Positions 18,301-24,929 of a stretch of DNA of 64,000 nt are shown here, in pieces (the stretch's first letter is position 1; each line of letters starts with the position of its first letter). The DNA comes from JAJAZB01 sp964244295. GTDB taxonomy: Bacteria > Bacteroidota > Bacteroidia > Cytophagales > Spirosomataceae. Location of the stretch: positions 1 through 64,000 of the forward strand of contig CAXTIG010000018.1 of assembly GCA_964244295.1 (NCBI GenBank), read 5' to 3'. The position numbers were made by a program, and so were the translations under genes. The notes under the pieces were generated by a model. The model ran no database searches and had not been told where the DNA came from. It saw nothing but the letters and a program-made list of their open reading frames with translations.

Positions 18301-18485
18301 TCGGCTCCCTCGACCGCGAGTCGCTCACGGTGGTATTCGACACGTTGAAATCATTGCGGAAAGAAAACCGCATCGTGGGCGTCATTTCGCACGTCGACGA
18401 GTTGCAACAGGAAATTGAGCGCTACCTCCACATCACCAACCACGAAGAACACGGGAGCCGGGTGAGGGGGAGTTGGGAAGGGTAA
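15354..18485 (+). CDS. sbcC: Exonuclease SbcCD subunit C (Rad50-like ATPase)
   Basis: 1043 residues from ATG at 15354. Order: ATPase N-half with Walker A GAVGSGKSS (~35-43), Q-loop region IIPQGRFQEFIDL, long Ala/Glu/Leu-rich coiled coil, zinc hook CPLC at ~526-529, return coiled coil, then ABC signature LSGGQKFQAAL (~946) and Walker B FFFLDEGFGSLD (~975). Full-length compared with E. coli SbcC. ATP-driven clamp partner of SbcD. Its stop TAA overlaps the first base of an inverted repeat. Confidence 0.95.
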   Translation: MIPISLELKGLYSYRDTQFIDFSRLTEASLFGIFGAVGSGKSSILEAITFALYGDTERLNSRGDDRNYHMLNLRSDELWIDFICRAGRDGHRYRFTVRGKRNSKQFRDVKVFDRKAYQWMPDPANPAVEGWMPVSVEDVAERVIGLSYENFKRTIIIPQGRFQEFIDLSEAQRTQMLKDLFSLDKYDLSAKTARLVRRNDLALADLNGKLTTLGEASAESLEAKKSELEAQKAVLTEKTATLDLLRVAETGFEERRKAALALVEATATLETLNAQEPAYAQRAQTLQTYEWTLLHLKPLLNQKTTRREDLQLVTAKQEQFNQMLVSVRDKLKLETDALDTLRPAYQNREALNRQAEALRTVLKLKEVEQSRKAITGSIERGETALAGQEKTIAETKQTREARETEADGLRKTLPDWERLTAVQAWFSQQTNFVQTKESLKTEANGVQAELKALAERRTALLGGEEVARHANGTAPDAPLTEWKITLETAQARLQTEAESLQTEALRLHTQQALHQYANALHPGEACPLCGSEHHPQPLGESGDLAGQLKQVLANQEGLRQTGKRLETVSQTLSELARQGDFFEDQKRKIRQRWDANQQALTEHEARFVWAEFALDGPEAVKTAFAEGKKTQQGLETLEAQIRQLTAEADRLSAERQSKFEEPLQRLRNQLAGKTSEWELLQSQLDDDTRAVASTEVDAEGVQRQIRSLEAQFAAIVKQFEELEKGVRELENSRNTLTGNVISTNDALNQHRLALEKLESQVTATLADSPFATETQAVETLAQPLNVPGERAALNAFQTGLETARQTQRLAQKLVDQAPYDPGAHAELLEKLGTASVELGELTKAVGGLEKELARLQTDWATRQEVLEKKAALDLRKADLDTLEKLFRGGKFVNYVASVYLQNLCNAANERFHRMTRQQLTLEVTENNDFQVRDLLNGGHARILKTLSGGQKFQAALCLALALADNIHALTQSSHNFFFLDEGFGSLDRESLTVVFDTLKSLRKENRIVGVISHVDELQQEIERYLHITNHEEHGSRVRGSWEG

Positions 18486-18555
18486 ATTGGTGAGTTGTGA
18501 AAGCTGAGTTGTGAATTGAAATACCTCACAACTCAGCTTTCACAACTCACCAATT
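18485..18555. repeat. 30 bp perfect inverted repeat overlapping ends of sbcC and folK
   Basis: Arms 18485-18514 and 18526-18555 (AATTGGTGAGTTGTGAAAG...), 11 nt loop. The left arm begins on the last base of the sbcC stop; the right arm encodes the last residues and stop of the convergent folK (IGEL-stop). Likely a shared transcript end. Confidence 0.9.
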
Positions 18556-19034
18556 CGCTTCACCTCCGACTCATCCCCGCACATCGCCAGCAACGCACTC
18601 ACCGTTTTCCCCAGCCTCGGATGCACAAATTCCGGCGCGATTTCTGCCAGCGGAACCAGCGCAAAACGGCGCTCCGGCAGGTAGGGATGGGGAATTTGCA
18701 AGTCAGGAAAATCCAGGACTTTGGTTCCAAAAAAAAGCAAATCGATGTCGATGAGCCGCGCACCCCACTTCTCACGGCGCACCCGGCCCAATTGTTCTTC
18801 AAGCGACTGCGTGGTTTTTAATAGGTCCAACGGCAGTAATTCGGTACTCAGTTCGACGGCCTGGTTCAGAAACGCGGGCTGGTCGGTATTGCCCCAGGGA
18901 GCGGTTTCGTAGAGGCCGGAAGTTTTCGTGACGGGTCCAACCTGCGTTTGCAGTAGTTCGACGGCGCGGCGGAGGGTAGCGGGGCGGTCGCCGAGGTTGG
19001 AGCCGAGGAGGAGAAAGACAGTGGTGGTAGTCAT
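18540..19034 (-). CDS. folK: 2-amino-4-hydroxy-6-hydroxymethyldihydropteridine pyrophosphokinase
   Basis: 164 residues from ATG at 19034. HPPK signatures: LLLGSNLGDR at the N-terminus, YETAPWG, REKWGARLIDIDLLFF (ATP and Mg2+ binding Asp pair) and PHPYLPERRFALVPLAEIAP. Catalyses pyrophosphate transfer from ATP to hydroxymethyl-dihydropterin in folate synthesis. Single-domain form. Convergent with sbcC; its last codons lie in an inverted repeat, as described at 18485-18555. Confidence 0.95.
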   Translation of the reverse strand: MTTTTVFLLLGSNLGDRPATLRRAVELLQTQVGPVTKTSGLYETAPWGNTDQPAFLNQAVELSTELLPLDLLKTTQSLEEQLGRVRREKWGARLIDIDLLFFGTKVLDFPDLQIPHPYLPERRFALVPLAEIAPEFVHPRLGKTVSALLAMCGDESEVKRIGEL

Positions 19035-19039
19035 GCCAC

Positions 19040-19099
19040 GCAAAGGACGGGAAGAACGGGAAAAGGTGTGCTCCTTTTTCCGTTCTTCCCGTCCTTTGC
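19040..19099. repeat. 27 bp inverted repeat upstream of folK
   Basis: Arms 19040-19066 and 19073-19099 (GCAAAGGACGGGAAGAACG...), one mismatch, only 6 nt between them. Begins 6 bp before the folK start codon, so the folK leader RNA would fold into a strong hairpin next to the start unless transcription begins inside it. Confidence 0.85.
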
Positions 19100-19104
19100 C
19101 ACCA

Positions 19105-19145
19105 GTTGCCAGCCGTGAAGGGCCGTGCGTAGAGCGGCTGGCAAC
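19105..19145. repeat. Inverted repeat family H (GTTGCCAGCCG)
   Basis: 11 bp arms 19105-19115 and 19135-19145. Related copies at 41769-41810 and 58827-58869. The right arm plus flank (GGCTGGCAACGGCCTCCCCGA minus last base, 19136-19155) is repeated directly at 19206-19225, next to the end of the DUF5686 gene. Confidence 0.8.
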
Positions 19146-19241
19146 GGCCTCCCCGAGACCGCACCCGTAGGGCTTTAAAACGCAGTAGGGCGGCCGGGCC
19201 ATGCTGGCTGGCAACGGCCTCCCCGAAGACCAAACTACCAT

Positions 19242-21785
19242 TCAAAACGCAAAGTGAATCGAGCCTTTGATGGCAAATTTCTGCTCGCCGCCGTCGAGGT
19301 AGGTCAGGCGGTGGATGGCTTGAATGCGGATGAGTTTAAAAATGTTGTCGATGCCGTAACCCACTTCCACGTAGGGCTTGGTCGGGTCAAGCGGGGCGAA
19401 ATCGTACTTCTGCCGGAATCGCGGGTGGAAGGTACGGGCCGTGATGGTCTGGTTCTGGGCGCTTTGGTCGCCAAAGAGCACATTGACGTTGGCCACCAGC
19501 CGCCATTTCAGTTTTTTGATGCCCGGAATCCGGTTGAACAAAAAGCCCTCGAAGTTGTGCTGCCACTGCACCGAGGCGTAGCGGTCGCTGACGTACTCGA
19601 AGTAGTTCATCAGGTTGAAGGCGTTGCGGTTGAAAAACCAGGTTTCGTTGCCCAGGTGCGGGAACAAGAGCGGCGCGGGCACCACCGAAGGCGTGTAGCC
19701 CAACGTAAACAGGTAGTTGGAGCGGCCCACCGCACCCAGCCGCAGGCTTTGGTAGGCCGTTAGCTGAAAGCGGTGAAAATCAAAATTGCCCTGGAGCACC
19801 CCTTTCAGGCCACGGTGGTAGCGGAGCGTAATCACCGGAATTCGTTTCGTGCCCAGCGTGATCCGCTCATTCCCGTCCTGGAGGAACGTTTCATTTTTAG
19901 CAAACCGCGCTTCGAGCGTGAGTTGGGTGTATTCGAAGTGCGAACTCATCGGCGAGAGTTCGCCCAGTTGGGGTTCGGTGCGGTAGTTGAATGGAAACAG
20001 CGGATTGAACGAACGCGTCGATAAGTTGGCCGATAGCGTGATGCCCTTGGTCACTTCGCTTTGTAGAAAAAAGGTATTTTCGCGCCGGAAGTACGCCCCC
20101 CGGTACTGCCCGAAGCGGGTGAAGGCGTAAAAAAGTTTGTTACCCTGAATCAGTTCGGGGTCGAGGCCCAGGCGCTCCAGGTCGTAGGTATGGCGGTAGC
20201 CCACCACCGTCCAATGGCGTTTGGAGAACAGGTAATTCACCTCGCCGCCGTACTTAAATTTCCCATCGTGGGTGCCGTAGGCTCCGTAGCCCCGGAAAAT
20301 CCAGTGGCGGCTGAAGGCATCGTTGGTGCGAATCCCCGCCCGCAGCCGCAGGCCCTCGACCGAGTTGTACGCCACACTGTACAGGTATGGACCGACTTCA
20401 AACCGCCGGTATTTTTTCCAACCCGTCGTGGCGATCTCGGCAATGTCCACGTAGGTCCGTACGATGGGTAGGTTACGCACTGAGTCGATGAGTTGCCGCG
20501 CCAGGCGGTCCTCGCGGGTGAGCGAATCGGGCCGGGCCTTCGCCCAGTAGGCCGGGTCGGCAGTACGGGCATCGTCGGCCACTTCGAGGGGCAGGTCGTA
20601 AAACGGCAGCGGATGAGGTTGGTTCACCCGGAAATTACGGTTCGAGACGTACAGTTTGGCCAACATCCCCGCCGAGTTTTTGGTCAGTTCGGCGATGTCG
20701 ACCAGGAATCGCGTCCGGGCGGGTAGCCAGGCGACCGCTTTGCCGTCGGCATCCAGCACGGGCTCCAGTTCCTGCTGAATCTTGATTTTCTCGATGAAAT
20801 TCAGGTTGGCTTCCTTGCCGATGGTGGCGTCGAGTTGGCACAGGGCGTAGCGGGTTGTATCGATCCAGAGCGTACCGGTAAAGGCCAGGTCTTGCTTGCG
20901 CTGTGGCTCGAATTCGAGTTCAAAACACACGTTGTCGCCCACCACCACGGTGTCGCTCAGAAAATAGTCGTACACCCCGCGCCAGGTAGCTCCGATGGGC
21001 GAGGCGAAATCTTTGCCCAGAAAGGGCAAGTAGTCGTCGTAAAAATTGTAGTTCTGAAACGAATTGCCGCCCACGAGTTGGCTGATGAAACTGCCGTCTT
21101 TCACCCCCACGCCCTGCACGTTGGTTTTCAGAATGACCTCTTTTTTCCGCTGGGGTGCATCCCGGAAGTAAAATTTCGACACTGATTCCGACACAAACGT
21201 AGGCAGCAGCGGTTTGCCGTCTTCGCCCGCCAATTTATCGGCGCGTTCGAGCACTTCTGTAATTTTTTTCACCACCCGGCGCTTCCTGAATTTCTCCGAC
21301 AGGTTGTCGATGTCGAGTTCGGTTTTGGAATAACTGTCGTACTCATACGCACTCAGGCGCTTGCGGTCGTTGAGCGGACGACGGTCGAGGACGGTTCGCA
21401 GAATCCGAAAAGCTGGGTTTTCGCCCGCCCGCACTACCACCCCGGCCAGGGCCGTGCTGGTGGGATTGAGTTGGAAATCAACGGTCTGGGTCTTTTCCGT
21501 CGTCAGCGCTTTGGTTTTTCGCGCGTAGCCGATAAACGACACCACGAGCGAATCGCTGGGTTCTTTGGCCGCAAGCCGGTAGTAGCCCTCGAAGTTGGTG
21601 GTCGTGCCGCCGGGTTTTCCCCGCAGCATGACCCCGGCAAAGGGCACCGGGTCACCGGTTTGGGCGTCGGTAACGCGCCCGCTGAAGACGTATTGCGCCC
21701 AGTTGGGAATGGATAGGGTAAGCAACGCGACTAAAACGCCCAGGCCCCTCCATCCGGTGCCGGGTACGCGTACAAAGGCAAACAT
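19242..21785 (-). CDS. DUF5686 family outer membrane protein with carboxypeptidase-regulatory-like domain
   Basis: 847 residues from ATG at 21785, which starts a signal peptide ending LSIPNWAQ. Residues ~30-115 are a CarboxypepD-reg-like domain (FSGRVTDAQTGDPVPFAGVML, GYYRLAA, FIGYARKT). The remainder matches the DUF5686 layout: RILRTVLDRRPLND, YDSYSKTELDIDN, and a C-terminal half of amphipathic beta-strands (YGAYGTHDGKFKYGGEVNYLF, VEVGYGIDNIFKLIRIQA) ending in Phe (KGSIHFAF), as in outer-membrane barrels. Likely a TonB-dependent-receptor-like barrel without a plug; substrate unknown. Confidence 0.85.
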   Translation of the reverse strand: MFAFVRVPGTGWRGLGVLVALLTLSIPNWAQYVFSGRVTDAQTGDPVPFAGVMLRGKPGGTTTNFEGYYRLAAKEPSDSLVVSFIGYARKTKALTTEKTQTVDFQLNPTSTALAGVVVRAGENPAFRILRTVLDRRPLNDRKRLSAYEYDSYSKTELDIDNLSEKFRKRRVVKKITEVLERADKLAGEDGKPLLPTFVSESVSKFYFRDAPQRKKEVILKTNVQGVGVKDGSFISQLVGGNSFQNYNFYDDYLPFLGKDFASPIGATWRGVYDYFLSDTVVVGDNVCFELEFEPQRKQDLAFTGTLWIDTTRYALCQLDATIGKEANLNFIEKIKIQQELEPVLDADGKAVAWLPARTRFLVDIAELTKNSAGMLAKLYVSNRNFRVNQPHPLPFYDLPLEVADDARTADPAYWAKARPDSLTREDRLARQLIDSVRNLPIVRTYVDIAEIATTGWKKYRRFEVGPYLYSVAYNSVEGLRLRAGIRTNDAFSRHWIFRGYGAYGTHDGKFKYGGEVNYLFSKRHWTVVGYRHTYDLERLGLDPELIQGNKLFYAFTRFGQYRGAYFRRENTFFLQSEVTKGITLSANLSTRSFNPLFPFNYRTEPQLGELSPMSSHFEYTQLTLEARFAKNETFLQDGNERITLGTKRIPVITLRYHRGLKGVLQGNFDFHRFQLTAYQSLRLGAVGRSNYLFTLGYTPSVVPAPLLFPHLGNETWFFNRNAFNLMNYFEYVSDRYASVQWQHNFEGFLFNRIPGIKKLKWRLVANVNVLFGDQSAQNQTITARTFHPRFRQKYDFAPLDPTKPYVEVGYGIDNIFKLIRIQAIHRLTYLDGGEQKFAIKGSIHFAF

Positions 21786-22072
21786 GATAAGAGAGGGTAC
21801 GAGTTTATCAAGTGGGTTTGAGGATCGTGTTAGGGGCGGAATTGAGACGTTGAATCTGAGCGTTTTCATTGAAAAAAGAAAGACCAGGCGGTAAATTTTG
21901 TAGACGAGGCTCCCAAAACCAGTGGATACGTGCCCCAACTAGCGTTTTTAGCCGCCGGAACCGCCTTTACGCGCACTGAGTCAGTTCCGGTTTCCCTGAG
22001 ACCCTCGGCGGGCGGGTTACCCCTACGGCGTTGGTCAGGAAAATTAGCGACCTTGACAACACTACCTGCTGT

Positions 22073-22100
22073 AATCCTTCGCTACGTTCTGGATGACAGC
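22073..22100. repeat. Solitary half of a family A element
   Basis: ATCCTTCGCTACGTTCTGG...GACAGC resembles only the right arm of the family A elements at 13619 and 62112; no left arm is found nearby. A decayed or half copy in the 398 bp divergent gap 21786-22183, which otherwise holds only the terminator at 22131. Confidence 0.7.
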
Positions 22101-22130
22101 CTTTTCCATTTGGTGAAAAATAGCCCGGAA

Positions 22131-22160
22131 ACAAAAAAAGCCACCCCGCGCGGGTGGCTT
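22131..22160 (-). terminator. Intrinsic terminator of adhesin 1
   Basis: On the minus strand: stem AAGCCACCC / GGGTGGCTT, 5 nt loop, then T7. It lies 24 bp past the stop at 22184. Confidence 0.85.
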
Positions 22161-22183
22161 TCAGCATTCAGGAAAAACAACCT

Positions 22184-24682
22184 TCAATTCGATTTCAGCA
22201 CCTTCCGGCTTTGCCGCCCCGACTCACTTTCGGCGGAAAGCAGGTACAATCCATTGGCCAGCCCACTCAGGTTTAGCTCAAAGACATGGTCGGCCCGGGG
22301 CTCATTCCGCTGTTGCTCCGTCAGGTGCCGCCCCGTCAAATCCTGGAGCGACAGCCGCAACGCTTCCGGGCGGGCCAAGTGAATTTCCACCCGCACCCAT
22401 CCGCTGGTTGGATTGGGGAAAACGCGCAGGTCGAAGGCTTCGCGGGCGAGGGGTTCCAGCGCCGTCGGGATGTTGATCACCACCGCCACCGGCGGCGAGA
22501 CCACCGAACACCCGTCCCGGCTCACGGCCACCGAGTAGCTACCCGTACCCGCCTGACTCACCACGTAGCTCACCGCCGTGGCCCCGGCAATATCCTGCCC
22601 GTCTTTGCGCCACTGGTAGGCCAGACCCAGCCCAACGTTGGCGTTGAGCGTGACGGTGGCCGGGCTGAGTACGGTGGTCGCTCCGGCGGGGCTGATGAGC
22701 GCGATCAGGTCGCCGCCTTTTTCACGCACCGTCGTCGTGGCGATGGGGCTGACGCAGCCCCGGCTGTCGGTGGCGGCCACGGTGTAGGTTCCGGGGGCGG
22801 TGGCCGTGAGCACCGCGTTGCTGCTGGTGGAGGAACCCGTCCACTGAAAGGTATAGGGGCCGGTGCTGCCTGTAGCCGTGGCCGTAAGCGTGATGTTGCT
22901 GCCTTTGCAGAGTGAATCGGCCCCACTGATGGTCACGACGGGGCGGGGACTTTCACCAAATGTAACCCGGTCGGAAAGCGCTTTGCAGCCTTTGGAATCG
23001 GTCACGACGGCGGTGTAGGTGCCGGGTTGCGTGACCCGGTAGCGGGCTTCTTCCGATGCGGGACTGCCATCGCGCGTCCAGAGGTACGTGTACCCGCCGC
23101 TGCCGCCCGTCAATTGCAGGCTCAGGGTATCGGCTCCGCCAACGCAAAAGAATCCTTTCGATGAAAGTTTGGCCCCGAACGTACACACCGGGTTTGCGCT
23201 GTAAACGACGAGCGCCTGGGCTTGGGCAACGCAGCCTTTGCTGTCGGTGAGCGTCAAGGTTAGGTTGGTGTTGGTCGTAAATGGCCCGAAGGTGGGGTTC
23301 GGGGCGGCAGCGTTGTCGATGGGTACGGCGGGGTTGCTTTTCCAGGCGTAGGTGTAGCCGGGGGTGCCACTACTAGCCGTAGTGCCGCTTATCGCAAGCT
23401 TTTCGGTGCCGCTGCGAAGCTCCCCCGGCCCGGCGCTGGCCTGGGGTTTGGGGTTTTCGCGAACAACGATGGAGGTAGGGGGAGTTGAGCAACCCCCTGC
23501 ATCGATGGCGGATACGCTGTACTGCCCGCCGGTCGTAGCGGTGTACGTAGGGCCGGTGCCTACGGTTTGATCTCCCTTTTTCCAGTCAAATCGGAGCGGT
23601 AACCGCCCGCCTGATGTACCAAGGGAAAAGGTTGTACTGCTACCGGTGCAAAATTCCAGATTGCCTTTGTAGCCAAAAATCTGAATAGTAGACACGTTCA
23701 CGCCTACCTCTGGCGATGGGACTACGCAAGAGGTGCCAGTCTGGCTCACCAAAACCGTGTAAATTCCATTCTGAGTAGCCGTGTAACTGGCTTGGGTAGC
23801 CCCGCTGATAGTCTGGTCGTTGCGTTTCCACTGGTAGGTCAGGTTTGGACCGGTGTTAGCGTTGAGCGTAACTGAGCCACCGATGCATAAGGTAGTGGGG
23901 CCACCCGCCGTAACGCTGGCGTTGAGGGTACAAGTCGTCGGCACCTGAATCTGAAGGTTGTCGATAGCCCATCCCCAGCCGCGCGTGAGGGGATCGATAA
24001 ACAGCCGAAACCGAATCAACACGGTTTCACCCGCTTTGAAGGCCCCCGAAGCCAGCATATTAATGACGCGGGGTCGGTACAGGGCTGGGGTACCCAGGCC
24101 CAGCGAATTCACGTTGGCAGGAGGTTCTTTTTTTGAATTCCAGGTGGCCAGCCAATCGGGATCCGACTGGGTATCGTACCCGCTCGCGAAAATCTGCCAG
24201 GTTTTACCGTCGTCGCGGGAGCCTTCCACCACCGCGTAATCGTAAAACGCCGTCGTGCCGAACACCGCACCCGGCTCGCCCGGCTCGATGAGGGCGATTT
24301 CGTCGAAGCGCAGGATGGGATTCTGCCCGTTCAGGATGATCGGAACCAGCAACTGATACGTCAGGTTGCGTTCGTTGTTCGGCTGGCCCATTCCATCCGG
24401 GTAGGGGTGGTCGGAATGAATGGCTGCGTTCTGAAAGCCATTCGGTGTGGTAATGTTAAAGCCATTGCCCACAAAATCGGTACTGCCCGATGCGTTGAAA
24501 TCGTTGCTGTAACTGGGTTGGGCGTTTAACGTTTGCTGAATGCGGGCCACTTGCGAGCCGCTGGCCAGATGGGTGGCCTTTTGGGCGAGAAGTGATTTTT
24601 GAAGATTAGGTTTGAAGGCCTGTCCATGAGCAGAAAGATACAAAATGGAGATCCAAAGCAAAGTCAGTACACCTTTTTTCAT
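22184..24682 (-). CDS. Adhesin 1: secreted Ig/PKD-like repeat protein with T9SS sorting domain
   Basis: 832 residues, signal peptide MKKGVLTLLWISILYLSAHGQ. Residues ~50-250 look like a beta-jelly-roll (LRFDEIALIEPGEPGAVFG, RDDGKTWQIFASGYD, GWGWAIDNLQIQ), as in MAM- or peptidase-associated binding domains. Then come about five Ig/PKD-like units marked by LTYQWKRN, YTVLVSQ, TYAWKSN, YTAVVTDSKGC, YTVAATDSRGC. The last ~80 residues (FDLRVFPNPTSGWVRVEI...GLYLLSAESESGRQSRKVLK) are a type A T9SS C-terminal domain, so the protein is secreted and attached to the surface. The repeat units and tail are closely related to the protein at 33150. Confidence 0.88.
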   Translation of the reverse strand: MKKGVLTLLWISILYLSAHGQAFKPNLQKSLLAQKATHLASGSQVARIQQTLNAQPSYSNDFNASGSTDFVGNGFNITTPNGFQNAAIHSDHPYPDGMGQPNNERNLTYQLLVPIILNGQNPILRFDEIALIEPGEPGAVFGTTAFYDYAVVEGSRDDGKTWQIFASGYDTQSDPDWLATWNSKKEPPANVNSLGLGTPALYRPRVINMLASGAFKAGETVLIRFRLFIDPLTRGWGWAIDNLQIQVPTTCTLNASVTAGGPTTLCIGGSVTLNANTGPNLTYQWKRNDQTISGATQASYTATQNGIYTVLVSQTGTSCVVPSPEVGVNVSTIQIFGYKGNLEFCTGSSTTFSLGTSGGRLPLRFDWKKGDQTVGTGPTYTATTGGQYSVSAIDAGGCSTPPTSIVVRENPKPQASAGPGELRSGTEKLAISGTTASSGTPGYTYAWKSNPAVPIDNAAAPNPTFGPFTTNTNLTLTLTDSKGCVAQAQALVVYSANPVCTFGAKLSSKGFFCVGGADTLSLQLTGGSGGYTYLWTRDGSPASEEARYRVTQPGTYTAVVTDSKGCKALSDRVTFGESPRPVVTISGADSLCKGSNITLTATATGSTGPYTFQWTGSSTSSNAVLTATAPGTYTVAATDSRGCVSPIATTTVREKGGDLIALISPAGATTVLSPATVTLNANVGLGLAYQWRKDGQDIAGATAVSYVVSQAGTGSYSVAVSRDGCSVVSPPVAVVINIPTALEPLAREAFDLRVFPNPTSGWVRVEIHLARPEALRLSLQDLTGRHLTEQQRNEPRADHVFELNLSGLANGLYLLSAESESGRQSRKVLKSN

Positions 24683-24826
24683 CAGGAGTTAGTAAAAAAT
24701 AAGTAGGAAAGGGGATGGATTTGGCGATTTTGAGAACCGGCGCAAGATAAAGGTAAACCCGATAATCGCCCCCCAACTTACCCGAAAAAACGTAGCGGGG
24801 AACCAGTCACCGTAACCTGTGAAAAC

Positions 24827-24860
24827 GCCGAAAGCCACTCCTCTCAGAGTGGCTTTCGGC
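24827..24860 (-). terminator. Intrinsic terminator of the PpiD-like gene
   Basis: Perfect 14 bp stem GCCGAAAGCCACTC / GAGTGGCTTTCGGC, 6 nt loop; on the minus strand it is followed by GTTTT. Lies about 70 bp past the stop at 24930. Confidence 0.8.
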
Positions 24861-24865
24861 ATTAT

Positions 24866-24908
24866 CCCCGCGAGTCCGTTCCACGGCGGGTTTCAAACCC
24901 TCGCGGGG
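24866..24908. repeat. Degenerate CCCCGCGAG-family palindrome
   Basis: CCCCGCGAG at 24866 pairs with the tail CCCTCGCGGGG ending at 24908; the centre carries extra bases compared with the perfect copies at 12158, 38114 and 60240. Confidence 0.6.
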
Positions 24909-24929
24909 TTAGAAATTCGAGGCAGACCC

